Shown: positions 29,377 through 39,801 of the stretch, one piece after another | How positions within the stretch are numbered: the first letter of the stretch is position 1 | How the letters are laid out: each line of letters begins with the position of its first letter | NCBI RefSeq assembly: GCF_900129245.1 | Contig: NZ_FQUT01000003.1 | Span: 458,402 to 522,401 of the forward strand | From: Chryseobacterium arachidis | GTDB taxonomy: Bacteria; Bacteroidota; Bacteroidia; Flavobacteriales; Weeksellaceae | Length of the DNA: 64,000 nt | Direction: 5' to 3' | The notes under the pieces: model-generated | What the model was told of the DNA's origin: nothing | Database searches by the model: none | The model's input: the letters and a program-made list of their open reading frames with translations, nothing else | Position numbers and translations under genes: made by a program

Positions 29377-29409
29377 CAAAAATAGGTTTTTCCTATCAAC
29401 TGAAAACAA
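29377..29409 (-). promoter_or_regulatory. Promoter of the thioredoxin-fold lipoprotein gene
   Basis: On the minus strand TTG, 22 bases, then TATTTTTG, which fits the Bacteroidota -33/-7 pattern. The -7 box lies 20 bases before the start codon. Confidence 0.55.
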
Positions 29410-29477
29410 TTATTTAAAGTATTTTATGAAAGATTTAACTAATATTTCAGTTATTCAGGAAAACAATGCGATAACCC

Positions 29478-30314
29478 TTATTCAATGGACAGAAAAATTA
29501 TTGGGCAATGGTAAGTATCTTGTTTCATCCAATGGTATTTCTCTTCTGACCTATAACATTTGTTTTCACCTATTTTATGAGTTCTTTTCATTTTAACTAC
29601 AAAATTGCCTAATGAAACAAATCCTACATATACATTTTTAAAATTTTCGTCGATTTTTATATTTCTATGGCTGACATCTATTTCCAGATATTTACCATTA
29701 TCCGTAAAATTAACCTCCATCCTCGGAAGAAGATATTGTGGATCTTTACAATCCGCCGATTCACAAGCATACATAAAAGCGATGATGCCTGTATCATTTT
29801 TATTAATCTTCTGCTTGGATAACGGATGCTTACCCCCAGTGAAATAATATCTGATTTTCTTTATTTTTTTATGTAAATAAGAAGAATCTACAGGAATTTC
29901 TACAATTTTTGAGACATCCGGTTGCATAAAATGTTTTATTGACCAACCCTTATCCTCTATGCCAATCCACATTCCCCTTTTTTTATTAGCAATAATAACG
30001 GGTTCAATAATTATTCCTGAAGAAAAATACAAAACAGAGTCTCTTACTTTTAATTCTTCTTTATAAATTTGATAATCAATCTTTCTGTCTAAATCAATAA
30101 TTATAAATTTTTCTGCATTATTGATGCTTTCCAAAGGAATATCAGCAAAACCATTGTCTGATATAAACAACTGATTGGCTTTACCATACACTTCTATCTG
30201 ATAATTTTTGATGAATTCTGAATCTTTCTTTAGCTGAAAATTTTGCGCGGTACAGACTAAAGAACAGATTAAAAAAATAAATAACAAAAGTTTTGGATAG
30301 TTAGTTTTGCTCAT
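29478..30314 (-). CDS. Hypothetical secreted protein
   Basis: This 278-residue protein of unknown function has a signal peptide (MSKTNYPKLLLFIFLICSLV, then CTAQ). The frame is open 22 codons upstream with another ATG, but the start at 30314 gives a normal signal sequence. The mature part is beta-rich and basic with several cysteines, including CESADCKD. No family is recognised. It is monocistronic, downstream of the sdh terminator. Confidence 0.65.
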   Translation of the reverse strand: MSKTNYPKLLLFIFLICSLVCTAQNFQLKKDSEFIKNYQIEVYGKANQLFISDNGFADIPLESINNAEKFIIIDLDRKIDYQIYKEELKVRDSVLYFSSGIIIEPVIIANKKRGMWIGIEDKGWSIKHFMQPDVSKIVEIPVDSSYLHKKIKKIRYYFTGGKHPLSKQKINKNDTGIIAFMYACESADCKDPQYLLPRMEVNFTDNGKYLEIDVSHRNIKIDENFKNVYVGFVSLGNFVVKMKRTHKIGENKCYRSEEKYHWMKQDTYHCPIIFLSIE

Positions 30315-30366
30315 TTGTGAAATTCTCACATTCATGTGGTAAAGGTGTTTGAAGAAATTATTGTAT

Positions 30367-30402
30367 AAAAAAATCGCCATCCTGTAAAGGTGACGATTTT
30401 TT
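30367..30402 (-). terminator. Terminator of the sdh operon
   Basis: Stem with arms AAAATCG / CGATTTT and an internal extension (GTCACC/GGATGGC-type pairing), 20 bases past the sdhB stop. Confidence 0.8.
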
Positions 30403-30421
30403 ATGTACGTATGATAAATTT

Positions 30422-31189
30422 TTATCCTCTGTCAGCAAAAGCCGCCATGTATTCTCTGTTCATTCTCGCGATGTTTTCAAGAGAAATTCCTTTCGGACAT
30501 TCTACTTCACAAGCACCGGTATTTGAACAGTTTCCGAATCCTTCTTCATCCATAGCTTTCACCATGTTCAGAACTCTTCTCTTCGCTTCTACTCTACCTT
30601 GTGGTAAAAGAGCGTACTGAGAAACTTTAGCGCCAACGAATAGCATTGCAGAACCGTTTTTACAAGTCGCCACACAAGCTCCACATCCGATACAAGCTGC
30701 AGCATCCATTGCTTTGTCTGCATCTTCTTTAGGAACCGGAATTGCATTAGCATCCAAAGTATTACCTGAAGTGTTCACCGAAATGAAACCACCTGCAGCC
30801 ATTACTCTGTCGAATGCGCTTCTGTCTACCATCAAATCTTTGATTACTGGGAACGCTGCACTTCTCCAAGGTTCGATAACGATGGTTTCACCGTCTTTGA
30901 ACATTCTCATGTGAAGCTGACACGTTGTAATTCCTGTATCCGGACCGTGCGCTCTACCGTTGATGTAAAGAGAACACATACCACAGATTCCTTCACGACA
31001 GTCGTGGTCGAAAGCGATGGGCTCTTTTCCTTCGTTAATAAGATTTTCGTTCAGAATATCCAACATCTCCAGAAATGAAGAGTCTGTAGAAACATCTGAT
31101 ATTTTATAGGTCTCAAACTGACCTTTAGTTTTGCTATTTTTTTGTCTCCAAATTTTCAGGGTAAGATGAAGGCCTTTTTTTGCACTCAT
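30422..31189 (-). CDS. sdhB: Succinate dehydrogenase iron-sulfur subunit
   Basis: This 255-residue iron-sulfur subunit of succinate dehydrogenase/fumarate reductase (complex II) passes electrons from SdhA to cytochrome b on the inner face of the membrane. It has the 2Fe-2S Cys set in [16 protein letters not shown], a 4Fe-4S ferredoxin motif [11 protein letters not shown], and a later cluster motif CEVECPKGI. It is the third gene of the sdhC-sdhA-sdhB operon, with 24 bases between sdhA and sdhB. The sequence type (Cys spacing) fits the b558-type complex. Confidence 0.96.
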   Translation of the reverse strand: MSAKKGLHLTLKIWRQKNSKTKGQFETYKISDVSTDSSFLEMLDILNENLINEGKEPIAFDHDCREGICGMCSLYINGRAHGPDTGITTCQLHMRMFKDGETIVIEPWRSAAFPVIKDLMVDRSAFDRVMAAGGFISVNTSGNTLDANAIPVPKEDADKAMDAAACIGCGACVATCKNGSAMLFVGAKVSQYALLPQGRVEAKRRVLNMVKAMDEEGFGNCSNTGACEVECPKGISLENIARMNREYMAAFADRG

Positions 31190-31213
31190 AATTATTTATT
31201 TATAGGTTGGAGA

Positions 31214-33226
31214 TTATTTGTAACTTCTTGCTTTAACTTCAATATTTTCGTAGATCAAGTCTTCTTTATGCAGAACTTCTGTTGTAATATCATCGGTCTG
31301 ATATTCCCAAGCTCCAACATACTTAAAGTTCACATCATCTCTTTCTGCTTCACCTTCAGGGGTTGCATGATCTTCTCTGAAGTGTCCTCCACAAGATTCG
31401 TTTCTGTGTAAAGCATCAATCGCCATCAGTTGTCCAAGCTCAATGAAATCTGCCACTCTGAATGCTTTTTCAAGCTCAGTGTTCATTCCGTCAGCATCAC
31501 CCGGAACTTTTACATCTGCCCAGAATTCTTTTTTCACCTGAGCAATTTCAGCAATCGCTTCTTTTAAACCTTCAGGAGTTCTTCCCATTCCTACCTTATT
31601 CCACATAATGTGTCCTAATTTTTTATGGAAATAATCTACTGAATGCGTTCCTTTATTATTTAAGAAGAATTGTATTTTATCTTTAATGTCTTTCTCAGCC
31701 TGATCAAATTCACCAGAATTTGTAGGAATTGCTCCCGTTCTGATATCTGCTGATAGGTAATCTGCAATTGTATAAGGAAGTACGAAATATCCGTCTGCCA
31801 AACCTTGCATCAAAGCAGAAGCTCCTAAACGGTTAGCTCCGTGATCTGAGAAGTTAGCTTCACCAATTACGAAACATCCAGGAATTGTAGATTGTAGGTT
31901 GTAATCTACCCAAACACCACCCATTGTGTAGTGTACTGCAGGATAGATCTTCATTGGAGTTTTGTAAGGATCATCAGCCGTAATTTTTTCGTACATTACA
32001 AATAAGTTACCGTACTTTTCCTCAACCCAAGCTTTTCCTAAATCATAAATCTGCTGTTCTGTAGGATTGTGAATATGTTTTTCGATAGCGGCTTCTTTAC
32101 CTTTTTTCATGATCTCTGTTGAGAAATCCAGGTAAACACCTTCTTTAGTATCATTATTTTCGATTCCGTAACCGGCATCACATCTTTCTTTACCCGCTCT
32201 AGACGCAACGTCTCTAGGCACTAAGTTTCCGAATGCAGGATATCTTCTCTCCAAATAATAATCTCTGTCTTCTTCTTTAATATTTTCAGGTCTCAATCTA
32301 CCTTCTCTGATTGCTACTGAATCTTCAATTTTCTTAGGAACCCAGATTCTTCCTGAGTTTCTTAATGATTCAGACATCAAAGTCAGTTTAGACTGCTGAG
32401 TTCCGTGAACCGGAATACAAGTCGGGTGAATCTGTACGTAGCAAGGGTTTGCGAAATACGCTCCTTTTTTATGGATTTTCCAAGCTGCAGAAACGTTTGA
32501 ACCCATTGCGTTGGTAGAAAGGAAATATACGTTTCCATAACCTCCTGAAGCAATAACTACAGCGTGAGCAGAATGTCTTTCGATTTCACCTGTAACTAAG
32601 TTTCTTGCGATGATCCCTCTTGCTTTTCCGTCTACAATGACCAATTCCATCATTTCGTGACGGTTGTACATTTTAATTCTACCTTTACCGATCTGACGGC
32701 TCATTGCAGAATAGGCACCTAATAACAACTGCTGACCTGTCTGTCCTTTTGCATAAAAAGTTCTTTTTACCTGAACCCCACCAAATGAACGGTTATCCAG
32801 CTGACCTCCGTACTCACGTCCAAAAGGAACTCCCTGAGCAACACATTGGTCGATAATATTTGCAGAAACTTCTGCTAAACGGTAAACGTTTGCCTCCCTA
32901 GCTCTGTAGTCACCACCTTTGATGGTATCGTAGAACAATCTGTACGTAGAGTCACCGTCTCCCTGATAATTTTTAGCTGCGTTAATCCCCCCTTGAGCAG
33001 CAATTGAGTGTGCTCTTCTCGGAGAATCCTGATAGCAGAATGCTTTTACATTATATCCCTGCTCAGCCAAAGTAGCCGCAGCAGAACCACCTGCTAAACC
33101 TGTACCTACAACAATAATATCAATCTTATCTCTGTTGTTGGGTGCAACAAGGTTCATATGGTCTTTATGATTTTTCCATTTATCCTTTAGAGGACCTGCT
33201 GGAATTTTTGAATCTAATTTACTCAT
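31214..33226 (-). CDS. sdhA: Succinate dehydrogenase flavoprotein subunit
   Basis: This 670-residue subunit oxidises succinate to fumarate with covalently bound FAD. It has the dinucleotide fold [20 protein letters not shown], the flavin-attachment His in [15 protein letters not shown], catalytic residues in [20 protein letters not shown], and the late [14 protein letters not shown]. At about 670 residues it matches the Bacteroidota/Bacillus b558-type family. It lies between sdhC (15-base gap) and sdhB in one operon. Confidence 0.97.
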   Translation of the reverse strand: MSKLDSKIPAGPLKDKWKNHKDHMNLVAPNNRDKIDIIVVGTGLAGGSAAATLAEQGYNVKAFCYQDSPRRAHSIAAQGGINAAKNYQGDGDSTYRLFYDTIKGGDYRAREANVYRLAEVSANIIDQCVAQGVPFGREYGGQLDNRSFGGVQVKRTFYAKGQTGQQLLLGAYSAMSRQIGKGRIKMYNRHEMMELVIVDGKARGIIARNLVTGEIERHSAHAVVIASGGYGNVYFLSTNAMGSNVSAAWKIHKKGAYFANPCYVQIHPTCIPVHGTQQSKLTLMSESLRNSGRIWVPKKIEDSVAIREGRLRPENIKEEDRDYYLERRYPAFGNLVPRDVASRAGKERCDAGYGIENNDTKEGVYLDFSTEIMKKGKEAAIEKHIHNPTEQQIYDLGKAWVEEKYGNLFVMYEKITADDPYKTPMKIYPAVHYTMGGVWVDYNLQSTIPGCFVIGEANFSDHGANRLGASALMQGLADGYFVLPYTIADYLSADIRTGAIPTNSGEFDQAEKDIKDKIQFFLNNKGTHSVDYFHKKLGHIMWNKVGMGRTPEGLKEAIAEIAQVKKEFWADVKVPGDADGMNTELEKAFRVADFIELGQLMAIDALHRNESCGGHFREDHATPEGEAERDDVNFKYVGAWEYQTDDITTEVLHKEDLIYENIEVKARSYK

Positions 33227-33241
33227 ATTGGTATATTGATA

Positions 33242-33904
33242 TTATTGAGTTACGTAATGAAAAATTGCAATGATGATAAATCCTAGCGGAACCAGAACAG
33301 AAAACCAAAATCCTACCGCTTTAATGACCGGAGTATATTTTGGGTGTCTCGCTCCTACTGACTGGAATGATGACTGGAAACCGTGAGCCAAGTGTAAACC
33401 TAATAACACAAATGCTATTACATAAATTGCCACTCTCCAAATGTCATGAAATTTATGATGAAGTTCTCCATAATATCTTGTTTCATCAATCGCATTATGC
33501 GCTATAAATTTATAGTCTAATTCAGGAAACCAGAAATCGTAAAAGTGAAGTGCAAAGAATGCAAGGATTACAGCTCCGGAAATAATCATATTTCTTGATA
33601 CCCAAGTAGAATTTGCTGCCCCATTATTGTTTGCATACTTTATAGGACGTGCTTTGTTATTCTTAATTTCAAGAATAAAACCCATCACAAAGTGGAAAAT
33701 AACGCCTATTGCCAGAACAGGCTGCAGAACATACTGCACTAGAGGATTATACCCCATAAAATGAGCAACAACGTTGTAAACGTCTTCACTGAAAACCGAG
33801 GTCATATTCGATGACACGTGGATCACCAAGAAACTCAGCAAGAACATCGCTGAAAGTGCCATAGCATATTTTCTACCTATCGTAGAACTTGTTAAACCTG
33901 CCAT
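33242..33904 (-). CDS. sdhC: Succinate dehydrogenase cytochrome b subunit
   Basis: This 220-residue membrane anchor has about five transmembrane helices and binds heme b and the quinone. His residues lie within the helices, for example VIHVSSNMTSV, GVIFHFVMGF, ALHFYDFWF and GLHLAHGFQSS. A single fused subunit of this size replaces SdhC plus SdhD, as in the b558-type complex of Bacteroidota. It is the first gene of the operon, with its own promoter. Confidence 0.94.
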   Translation of the reverse strand: MAGLTSSTIGRKYAMALSAMFLLSFLVIHVSSNMTSVFSEDVYNVVAHFMGYNPLVQYVLQPVLAIGVIFHFVMGFILEIKNNKARPIKYANNNGAANSTWVSRNMIISGAVILAFFALHFYDFWFPELDYKFIAHNAIDETRYYGELHHKFHDIWRVAIYVIAFVLLGLHLAHGFQSSFQSVGARHPKYTPVIKAVGFWFSVLVPLGFIIIAIFHYVTQ

Positions 33905-33927
33905 ATAAGTTTAAATTTGATTTTCCA

Positions 33928-33955
33928 CAAAATTAAGAAATGTTAACTATATCAA
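33928..33955 (-). promoter_or_regulatory. Promoter of the sdh operon
   Basis: On the minus strand TTG, 17 bases, then TAATTTTG, close to the Bacteroidota consensus. The -7 box starts 24 bases before the sdhC start. A 6-bp-arm inverted repeat GTGAGAAATCTCAC begins just upstream and could be an operator. Confidence 0.6.
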
Positions 33956-34048
33956 AAAGTGAGAAATCTCACAATTAGACAGTTTGTAATCTTTCTAAAT
34001 AAGGTTTAAAATGTTATAAATAAAGGAAAAAGAATGAAAATCTCACAA

Positions 34049-35824
34049 TTAGTTTATCTCATAAATTTTACCTTTATAAACAACTTTTTGCGTAGTCTTA
34101 GGAAAAACTTTCAATTTATAGCGATGTAGCCGTTTTGCCGAGCAGTAAGGATTGATAATAAACCGTATAATCTTCTGTTTATCTGAATTTTCATTAACCC
34201 AGAAACATACCTGATTCTTTTTTTTAACAGATAAGACCTTATTTTTAGAAAAATCGTGAAGAAGAATTTCGGATCGTGAGTTTTCATAAATATTAAAACC
34301 TGTCCTTATTATTAAAAATACAAAAACAATCATTATTAATCTTGAAAAATTCCTGATGTTTAGCTTTAAAATTGCAAATCTCATCAGATAAATTATCAAA
34401 AAGAGTACAAAAACCTCCAGCAGGTTCATAGAAATATTTTCGAAAAACAAGATGTCAAAATCTGCAAACCAATGAATTACTTTTAATAGTACCTCAATGA
34501 TAAAATCATAAAGTTTGTTTAAGATGTTTAAATCAAGATTGAAACCGATTAAAGCCGTCATAACAAACGAAAAGACAATAATAATTTCCGAGAACGGAAC
34601 AATGAAAAAATTAGCAATAATTGAAATAAAGGAAAACTGATGGAAATAGTACAAAACTAACGGAAGCGTGGCCAACTGCGCAGCAACCGAAATTGAAATC
34701 GTATTAAAAATGAGTTTCTTAAACCAATTATCCTGTATGGGAAATCTGCTTACAATCGGCTGATTGAGCCAGAAAATACCGAGAACCGCCAGAAAGCTCA
34801 ACTGAAAACCTACATCAAAAATCTGCTGGGTATCAAAAATCAGGATGATGAAAGCCGACAATGCCAGAGAATGCAGCAAATCTGGTTTTCTTTGCAGCAG
34901 TACATAAATAAAATATACACTCAGCATAATGCTCGAGCGGACAACCGAACTCCCGAATCCTATAAAAGCTGTGAAAAGCCAGATCAACACCAAACTTGAA
35001 ATTATTGCGTATTTCCTAAGCTTCAAAGGTAAAATCTTAATCAGCAAAAAATAGAATAAGCCAAAAATCACGACAATATGTGTCCCTGAAATTGCAAGAA
35101 AATGCACCAGACCCGAGCGGTTAAAATCCTGAACCGTCTGTACATCTATCTCCGTACGGTCTGCGAGGATAATTCCTTTTAGAAATTCTTTAGATTTTGA
35201 TGACATATCTGTTTTATCAATATTCCGGAGGACCTGTAATCTTGTCTGGGACAATTTTTCACTTCTGCTTAAGTCATTTCTTTCAGCTGTAATTATTTTC
35301 CCGTTTATGTAACATTGATAACCGATATTCTTCCGTTTCAAATATTTAGCATAATCAAACTGGAAATCATACTGCGGAGTTTTTGGTTTTGAAATATAAG
35401 CTTCGGCTTTGTAATAATGCTTAAAGTCGAGTTCATTTTCACTTTTCGGAATGTATAATATGGTATTGATGTTTTCTTTACCGATTTGTGCAAAAGCTTC
35501 ATACTTTCTTTTTTTGTCATTAGAATTCAGTTTTTTGGAAATCTTAAAAACAATGGCTTCATTTTTAGAAAAAGAAATATCCTGAGCAGAAAAAGAATTG
35601 AAAAAATGCAGAACCACACCGATCCCAAAGAACATCAGACCCAATAAATAAGGCTTTGTGATGTGCAGAAAATAATATCTGAAAAATGTTGAAACTAAAA
35701 TAAGTATACAAATGCCAATAATCGGATAAATAAAATTATCAGCCCAAGAGAAGTAATCCTGAAAGAAAATCCCAAGGATAAAAGAAATGACCAATATGAG
35801 AAGTGGCTGTTTATTCAATTTCAA
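34049..35824 (-). CDS. comEC: ComEC/Rec2-type competence protein
   Basis: This 591-residue multi-pass inner-membrane protein belongs to the ComEC/Rec2 family, which forms the channel for single-stranded DNA during natural transformation. It has a DUF4131-like region (about 1-180) with beta-rich OB-like sequence, then the Competence domain with HFLAISGTHIVVI near residue 245 and about eight further helices. The C-terminal metallo-beta-lactamase domain of the long form is absent, as in many Bacteroidota. It lies between the sdh operon and lpxB, on its own. Confidence 0.9.
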   Translation of the reverse strand: MKLNKQPLLILVISFILGIFFQDYFSWADNFIYPIIGICILILVSTFFRYYFLHITKPYLLGLMFFGIGVVLHFFNSFSAQDISFSKNEAIVFKISKKLNSNDKKRKYEAFAQIGKENINTILYIPKSENELDFKHYYKAEAYISKPKTPQYDFQFDYAKYLKRKNIGYQCYINGKIITAERNDLSRSEKLSQTRLQVLRNIDKTDMSSKSKEFLKGIILADRTEIDVQTVQDFNRSGLVHFLAISGTHIVVIFGLFYFLLIKILPLKLRKYAIISSLVLIWLFTAFIGFGSSVVRSSIMLSVYFIYVLLQRKPDLLHSLALSAFIILIFDTQQIFDVGFQLSFLAVLGIFWLNQPIVSRFPIQDNWFKKLIFNTISISVAAQLATLPLVLYYFHQFSFISIIANFFIVPFSEIIIVFSFVMTALIGFNLDLNILNKLYDFIIEVLLKVIHWFADFDILFFENISMNLLEVFVLFLIIYLMRFAILKLNIRNFSRLIMIVFVFLIIRTGFNIYENSRSEILLHDFSKNKVLSVKKKNQVCFWVNENSDKQKIIRFIINPYCSAKRLHRYKLKVFPKTTQKVVYKGKIYEIN

Positions 35825-35916
35825 AATTTGTGTTACTCAAAAATATCAATTTATATAAATATTTACAAATCAATATTTTAAAATTTCAAAAACAGCTTTA
35901 AAACTTCGTAAAAAAG

Positions 35917-35947
35917 AAAAATCGCAGAAAAAACTTCTACGATTTCT
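35917..35947 (-). terminator. Terminator of lpxB
   Basis: Arms AAATCG / CGATTT extended by AGAA/TTCT around one mismatch and an A-rich loop, between the lpxB stop and comEC. Confidence 0.65.
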
Positions 35948-35964
35948 AAATTTTAATTAATATT

Positions 35965-37068
35965 TTAAACTTTCAGAATAACTTCGGCAGCATGATCACT
36001 CGCTCCGCTTCCTCCTAATTTCTCTCTGAGCAATTCATAGTCATTTAAAACCTTAGATCTTTTCTGCCCTTCTATTATCTTTTTAAGCTCTTCAACCAAA
36101 TTATTTGTATTCAGATCATTTTGGATTAGTTCTTTCACTACTTCCCGATCCATAATTAAATTCACCAAAGAAATATACTTAATATTTTTAACCAATCTTT
36201 TCGCAATGGCGTAGGAAATTTTACTTCCTCGATAACAGACAACCTCCGGAACATTCAGTAAAGCCGTTTCCAGTGTTGCCGTTCCTGAAGTAACCAAAGC
36301 CGCTTTTGAACACCTCAACAGATCGTAGGTTTTATTCGAAACAAAATGCACATTATCATCCACATACGTTTCGTAAAATTCTTTTGGCAAACTCGGTGCT
36401 CCGGCAATAACAAATTGATATTCTTTAAAATAAGGTCTTACGGAAAGCATCATTTCCAGCATTTTCTCCACTTCCTGTTTTCTGGAACCCGGCAATAATG
36501 CGATGATCTCTTTCTCGTTTAGACCATTGTCTTTTTTAAACTTTTCAATACTGATATCTTCCAGAGTCGAAATAGCATCTAACAACGGGTGCCCTACAAA
36601 ATGTGAATGGACACTGTGTTTTTTATAAAAATCTTCTTCGAAAGGAAGAATCACCATCATTTCATCTACATATTTTTTGATGATCTCTACTCTCCCCTCT
36701 TTCCAGGCCCAAAGTTGTGGAGAAATATAATAAACTACTTTTATCCCAAGCTCTTTTGCGAATTTTGCTATTCTTAAATTGAACCCCGGATAATCCACCA
36801 AAATCAAAACATCTGGTTTGTTATTTTTAATATCTTCTTTACAGAATTTAATATTATTCAGAATAGTCCGCAGATTCATAGCCACTTCCAAAAAGCCCAT
36901 GAACGCCAAGTCACGGTAATGCTTCACCAATGTTCCGCCCTCTTTTGCCATGAGATCACCACCCCAAAACCTGAAATCTGCGTGGGGATCTTTTTGTTTT
37001 AAAGCTTTCATTAAATTACTTCCATGCAAATCTCCGGAAGCTTCTCCTGCGATAATATAATATTTCAT
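35965..37068 (-). CDS. lpxB: Lipid-A-disaccharide synthase
   Basis: LpxB transfers the 2,3-diacylglucosamine moiety from UDP to lipid X, making the lipid A disaccharide at the inner-membrane surface. The 367-residue protein has the N-terminal GEASGDLHGSNL, the nucleotide-binding LPGSRKQEVEKM near residue 190, and the GT-B C-terminal TSGTATLETALLNVPEVVCY, all typical of GT19 enzymes. The length is normal. It stands alone, divergent from DUF2480. Confidence 0.96.
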   Translation of the reverse strand: MKYYIIAGEASGDLHGSNLMKALKQKDPHADFRFWGGDLMAKEGGTLVKHYRDLAFMGFLEVAMNLRTILNNIKFCKEDIKNNKPDVLILVDYPGFNLRIAKFAKELGIKVVYYISPQLWAWKEGRVEIIKKYVDEMMVILPFEEDFYKKHSVHSHFVGHPLLDAISTLEDISIEKFKKDNGLNEKEIIALLPGSRKQEVEKMLEMMLSVRPYFKEYQFVIAGAPSLPKEFYETYVDDNVHFVSNKTYDLLRCSKAALVTSGTATLETALLNVPEVVCYRGSKISYAIAKRLVKNIKYISLVNLIMDREVVKELIQNDLNTNNLVEELKKIIEGQKRSKVLNDYELLREKLGGSGASDHAAEVILKV

Positions 37069-37227
37069 TTCTTCTGAAATCTTTTATTTTTTATACCGCC
37101 AAATACCCTCACTTAAAACTTTTATTTTACTTAAATAAGTTATGGGAGGTTTCTATGACAGGAATAGAGAACAAATAAGACGAAATACGATCTTAATTTG
37201 TAAATTTGTTCAAAGATAATGATAAAA

Positions 37228-37737
37228 ATGTCAGAAGAATTTGAAATCCGAAATAAAGTTGCAGAAAGCGGTTTAATCAATTTTGATCTTACGGACCTTG
37301 TTCCGAAAGGTGCCAGAAAAGGAATTGACCTTAAAGATTTTCTTTTTATGGAAATGATTTTAAAAGAGAAAGATTTCCGTGAAAAAGTATCGGCTATTGA
37401 TATTGAAGAATACCGTGATGCTTATGTCTATATCTACAACTCTGCCGATGCCATTGTTCCGCTGTGGGCTTATTTTTTAATTACGGCAAAACTTACCGGT
37501 ATTACCAAAAAAATTGTTTTCGGAAACCGTGAAGATCTGGAAGTAATATTAATGCACAACGCAGTCGACACTTATGATTTTGATCCGATGATCGGAAAAA
37601 GAGTGCTTGTAAAAGGCTGCTCGGATAAAGAAATTCCGGAAAACGCTTACATCGAATTGGTGGAAAAACTACAGCCGATTGTAAAGTCGCTGATGTTCGG
37701 CGAGGCATGCTCTAATGTTCCTATTCTGAAAAATTAA
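37228..37737 (+). CDS. DUF2480 family protein
   Basis: This 169-residue cytoplasmic protein belongs to the uncharacterised DUF2480 family of Bacteroidota, judged from the N-terminal half (MSEEFEIRNKVAESGLINFDL, DLKDFLFMEMILKE) and the strongly conserved YIYNSADAIVPLWAYFLI. A start three codons earlier (37219) is possible; the later ATG aligns better with the family start. It is followed 3 bases later by a membrane protein gene, so the two are likely co-transcribed. Its role is unknown. Confidence 0.85.
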   Translation: MSEEFEIRNKVAESGLINFDLTDLVPKGARKGIDLKDFLFMEMILKEKDFREKVSAIDIEEYRDAYVYIYNSADAIVPLWAYFLITAKLTGITKKIVFGNREDLEVILMHNAVDTYDFDPMIGKRVLVKGCSDKEIPENAYIELVEKLQPIVKSLMFGEACSNVPILKN

Positions 37738-37740
37738 TCC

Positions 37741-39003
37741 ATGAGTAAATATTTTACTGCGGGTTTATTGTTTTTCTTATTCTTAGTAATCTATTACATC
37801 GGGAGTTTCTCTAAAATTCCCTTTGCAGATTGTGTCGGATTTGTTCTTACAACCGAGCTTGATCAATTTGAGACCGTAGCAACCTCCACTACACATATTC
37901 TGTACAGTAATACAGCGATTCTAATCAATAAACTTACAGGACTAGGTTCTATTAATTCGAATAAATTTCTAGTTGTATTCTCTGCAGCTTTTACAGTGTC
38001 GTTTATCTATTTAATTGTAAGAAATGTAACAAAAGTAAATTGGGCAGCCGTTGTAGCAGCCATTGTTTTTGGTTTCAGTTTTACTTTTTGGAAGAATGCT
38101 GAGATTGTGGAAGTTTACACTTATAATGCATTTTGGATTACTTTATTCTATTTATGCATCATCAATAGTTTTGTATTTGAAAAACAGAAAGCTTCTATCA
38201 TTTTATCAGGAGTTTTTCTGGGAATAAGCATCTGGCTTCATATTCAGAATTTTCTATTCATTCCGGCCTATCTTTTATTTTTATATTATTTCAGAACTGA
38301 AAAAGCAAATGTTGCATATTCTTTTATATCATTTGCAGTTATTTTTTCTCTCCTATTTATTCTTAATTATTCTCAGGGATATCCACTTTCATCGCCCTTC
38401 AGCAGTAACCAGGGAAATTGGGTAGAAGATTCTTTCAAAAAATCGATTAGCCAATATACATTAGACCTGATAAAATCTGTAGTATACCTGATTTATAATT
38501 TTAATGTTTTCGTCATTGTCGGAATAATTGGTATGGTCATGCTTTACCAGGAGAACAAAAAAATGTTTTATACATTCTTCGTTGCTGCCGTTTGTATGTA
38601 TGGTTTTGCTACATTTTATGCCGTGTCGGATAATTATATTTTCTTCCTTCCTTTCAATATTATCTTTGCATTGGCGATAGGCTATGGACTGACATCCGGC
38701 AAATATAATTTTTTCAAAAAATTTTCATGGATCTGTCCACTTATTCCTGCTTTTTATTATACATGCTTTAGCATCGTTTCATTAACCTCCAAAGGAAAAA
38801 ATTTCGGTGATTTTAAAAGCTACAAAGGAGGTCTCAGCTACTATATGCTTCCGTGGATGTATGATAATAAAGGTATTCTGGAATTTGTAATCGATAAAAA
38901 GACAGCACCTGAACCCATAAACTGGATGACCAGCAGTGCTGAAGTCTTTATTCAAAAATTAAAAGAAAAGGGTTACACGGAAGAAGAAATAAAAAAACTT
39001 TAA
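37741..39003 (+). CDS. Multi-pass membrane protein, DUF2723/TMEM260-like
   Basis: This 420-residue integral membrane protein has about ten hydrophobic helices and a short charged C-terminus (EEEIKKL). The first loop, FADCVGFVLTTELDQFET, resembles the acidic loop of DUF2723/TMEM260-like glycosyltransferases, a family of lipid-linked sugar transferases, but this is only a loose likeness. It starts 3 bases after DUF2480. Other membrane families cannot be excluded. Confidence 0.6.
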   Translation: MSKYFTAGLLFFLFLVIYYIGSFSKIPFADCVGFVLTTELDQFETVATSTTHILYSNTAILINKLTGLGSINSNKFLVVFSAAFTVSFIYLIVRNVTKVNWAAVVAAIVFGFSFTFWKNAEIVEVYTYNAFWITLFYLCIINSFVFEKQKASIILSGVFLGISIWLHIQNFLFIPAYLLFLYYFRTEKANVAYSFISFAVIFSLLFILNYSQGYPLSSPFSSNQGNWVEDSFKKSISQYTLDLIKSVVYLIYNFNVFVIVGIIGMVMLYQENKKMFYTFFVAAVCMYGFATFYAVSDNYIFFLPFNIIFALAIGYGLTSGKYNFFKKFSWICPLIPAFYYTCFSIVSLTSKGKNFGDFKSYKGGLSYYMLPWMYDNKGILEFVIDKKTAPEPINWMTSSAEVFIQKLKEKGYTEEEIKKL

Positions 39004-39083
39004 CAATAATTATTAATAGCGGAATATTTTTTCGCTATTTTTTTTGATAACTTTGGTAACTTAACAATAAATAAACACAAACT

Positions 39084-39737
39084 ATGAGTTTAATCGACCT
39101 ACTTACAGGAAACACAGGCAACCAGGTTGCGGATCAGGCTGAGAGCAAATTCGGCATCAGCAGAAACCAGGTAATTGCTTTATTGGCAGTAGCTGCACCA
39201 CTTATTATTTCTTACCTTAGAAAAAAATCTCAGGATTCCAACGAAGCAGAAGCGCTGAATAATGCTTTAGATAAGGACCACGACGGAAGTATCCTGGACG
39301 ATGTTTCTCAGGCAGATGCAAGACAGGCTGAAGGAGGCTCTATTCTTAATCATATTTTTGGTGGAGAAAAACAAAACGTAGAAAATCAGCTCTCTCAGAA
39401 TACAGGGATTTCTATTGACAAGATCGGACCGATTTTATCCATGCTTGCTCCGGTTATCATGGGATATATTGGTAGAGAAAAACAACAGAACAATGTGGGA
39501 GCGGGCGGTCTAGGAGATCTTTTAGGAGGAATTTTAGGCAATGCTTCCAATCAGGCTCAGCAACAGCAATCCAGCCCTTTGAATGATATTTTAGGAAGTG
39601 TCTTGGGTGGTGGACAATCTTCAGGAAGCCCGTTGAACGACATTTTAGGAAGCGTTCTTGGAGGAGGAAGCCAACAAAAACAGCAAGGCGGAGGCGGCTT
39701 AGGAGATATCCTGGGAAGCTTTTTAGGAGGGAAATAA
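39084..39737 (+). CDS. DUF937 domain-containing protein
   Basis: This 217-residue protein has two DUF937-like halves, each with the ISRNQV/ISIDKIGPILSMLAP pattern and helices, followed by a low-complexity tail of Gly/Gln/Leu with a DILGS(V/F)LGG repeat seen four times. The function is unknown. The Gly-rich tail is a strong sign of a disordered or self-associating region. A terminator follows. Confidence 0.85.
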   Translation: MSLIDLLTGNTGNQVADQAESKFGISRNQVIALLAVAAPLIISYLRKKSQDSNEAEALNNALDKDHDGSILDDVSQADARQAEGGSILNHIFGGEKQNVENQLSQNTGISIDKIGPILSMLAPVIMGYIGREKQQNNVGAGGLGDLLGGILGNASNQAQQQQSSPLNDILGSVLGGGQSSGSPLNDILGSVLGGGSQQKQQGGGGLGDILGSFLGGK

Positions 39738-39758
39738 TTTAAATTTAATTTATCATAA

Positions 39759-39795
39759 CAAAAAGACCGGAGATCAATTTCTCCGGTCTTTTTAT
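39759..39795. terminator. Terminator between DUF937 and the THX gene
   Basis: Long stem AAAAGACCGGAGA / TCTCCGGTCTTTT, 22 bases after the DUF937 stop. It is symmetrical enough to serve the convergent THX gene on the minus strand as well. Confidence 0.9.
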
Positions 39796-39801
39796 TTTCT
39801 G

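Noticed and set aside
34049..35824. comEC as a truncated gene
   Set aside because: The missing C-terminal MBL domain is usual in Bacteroidota ComEC, so this is not evidence of breakage.
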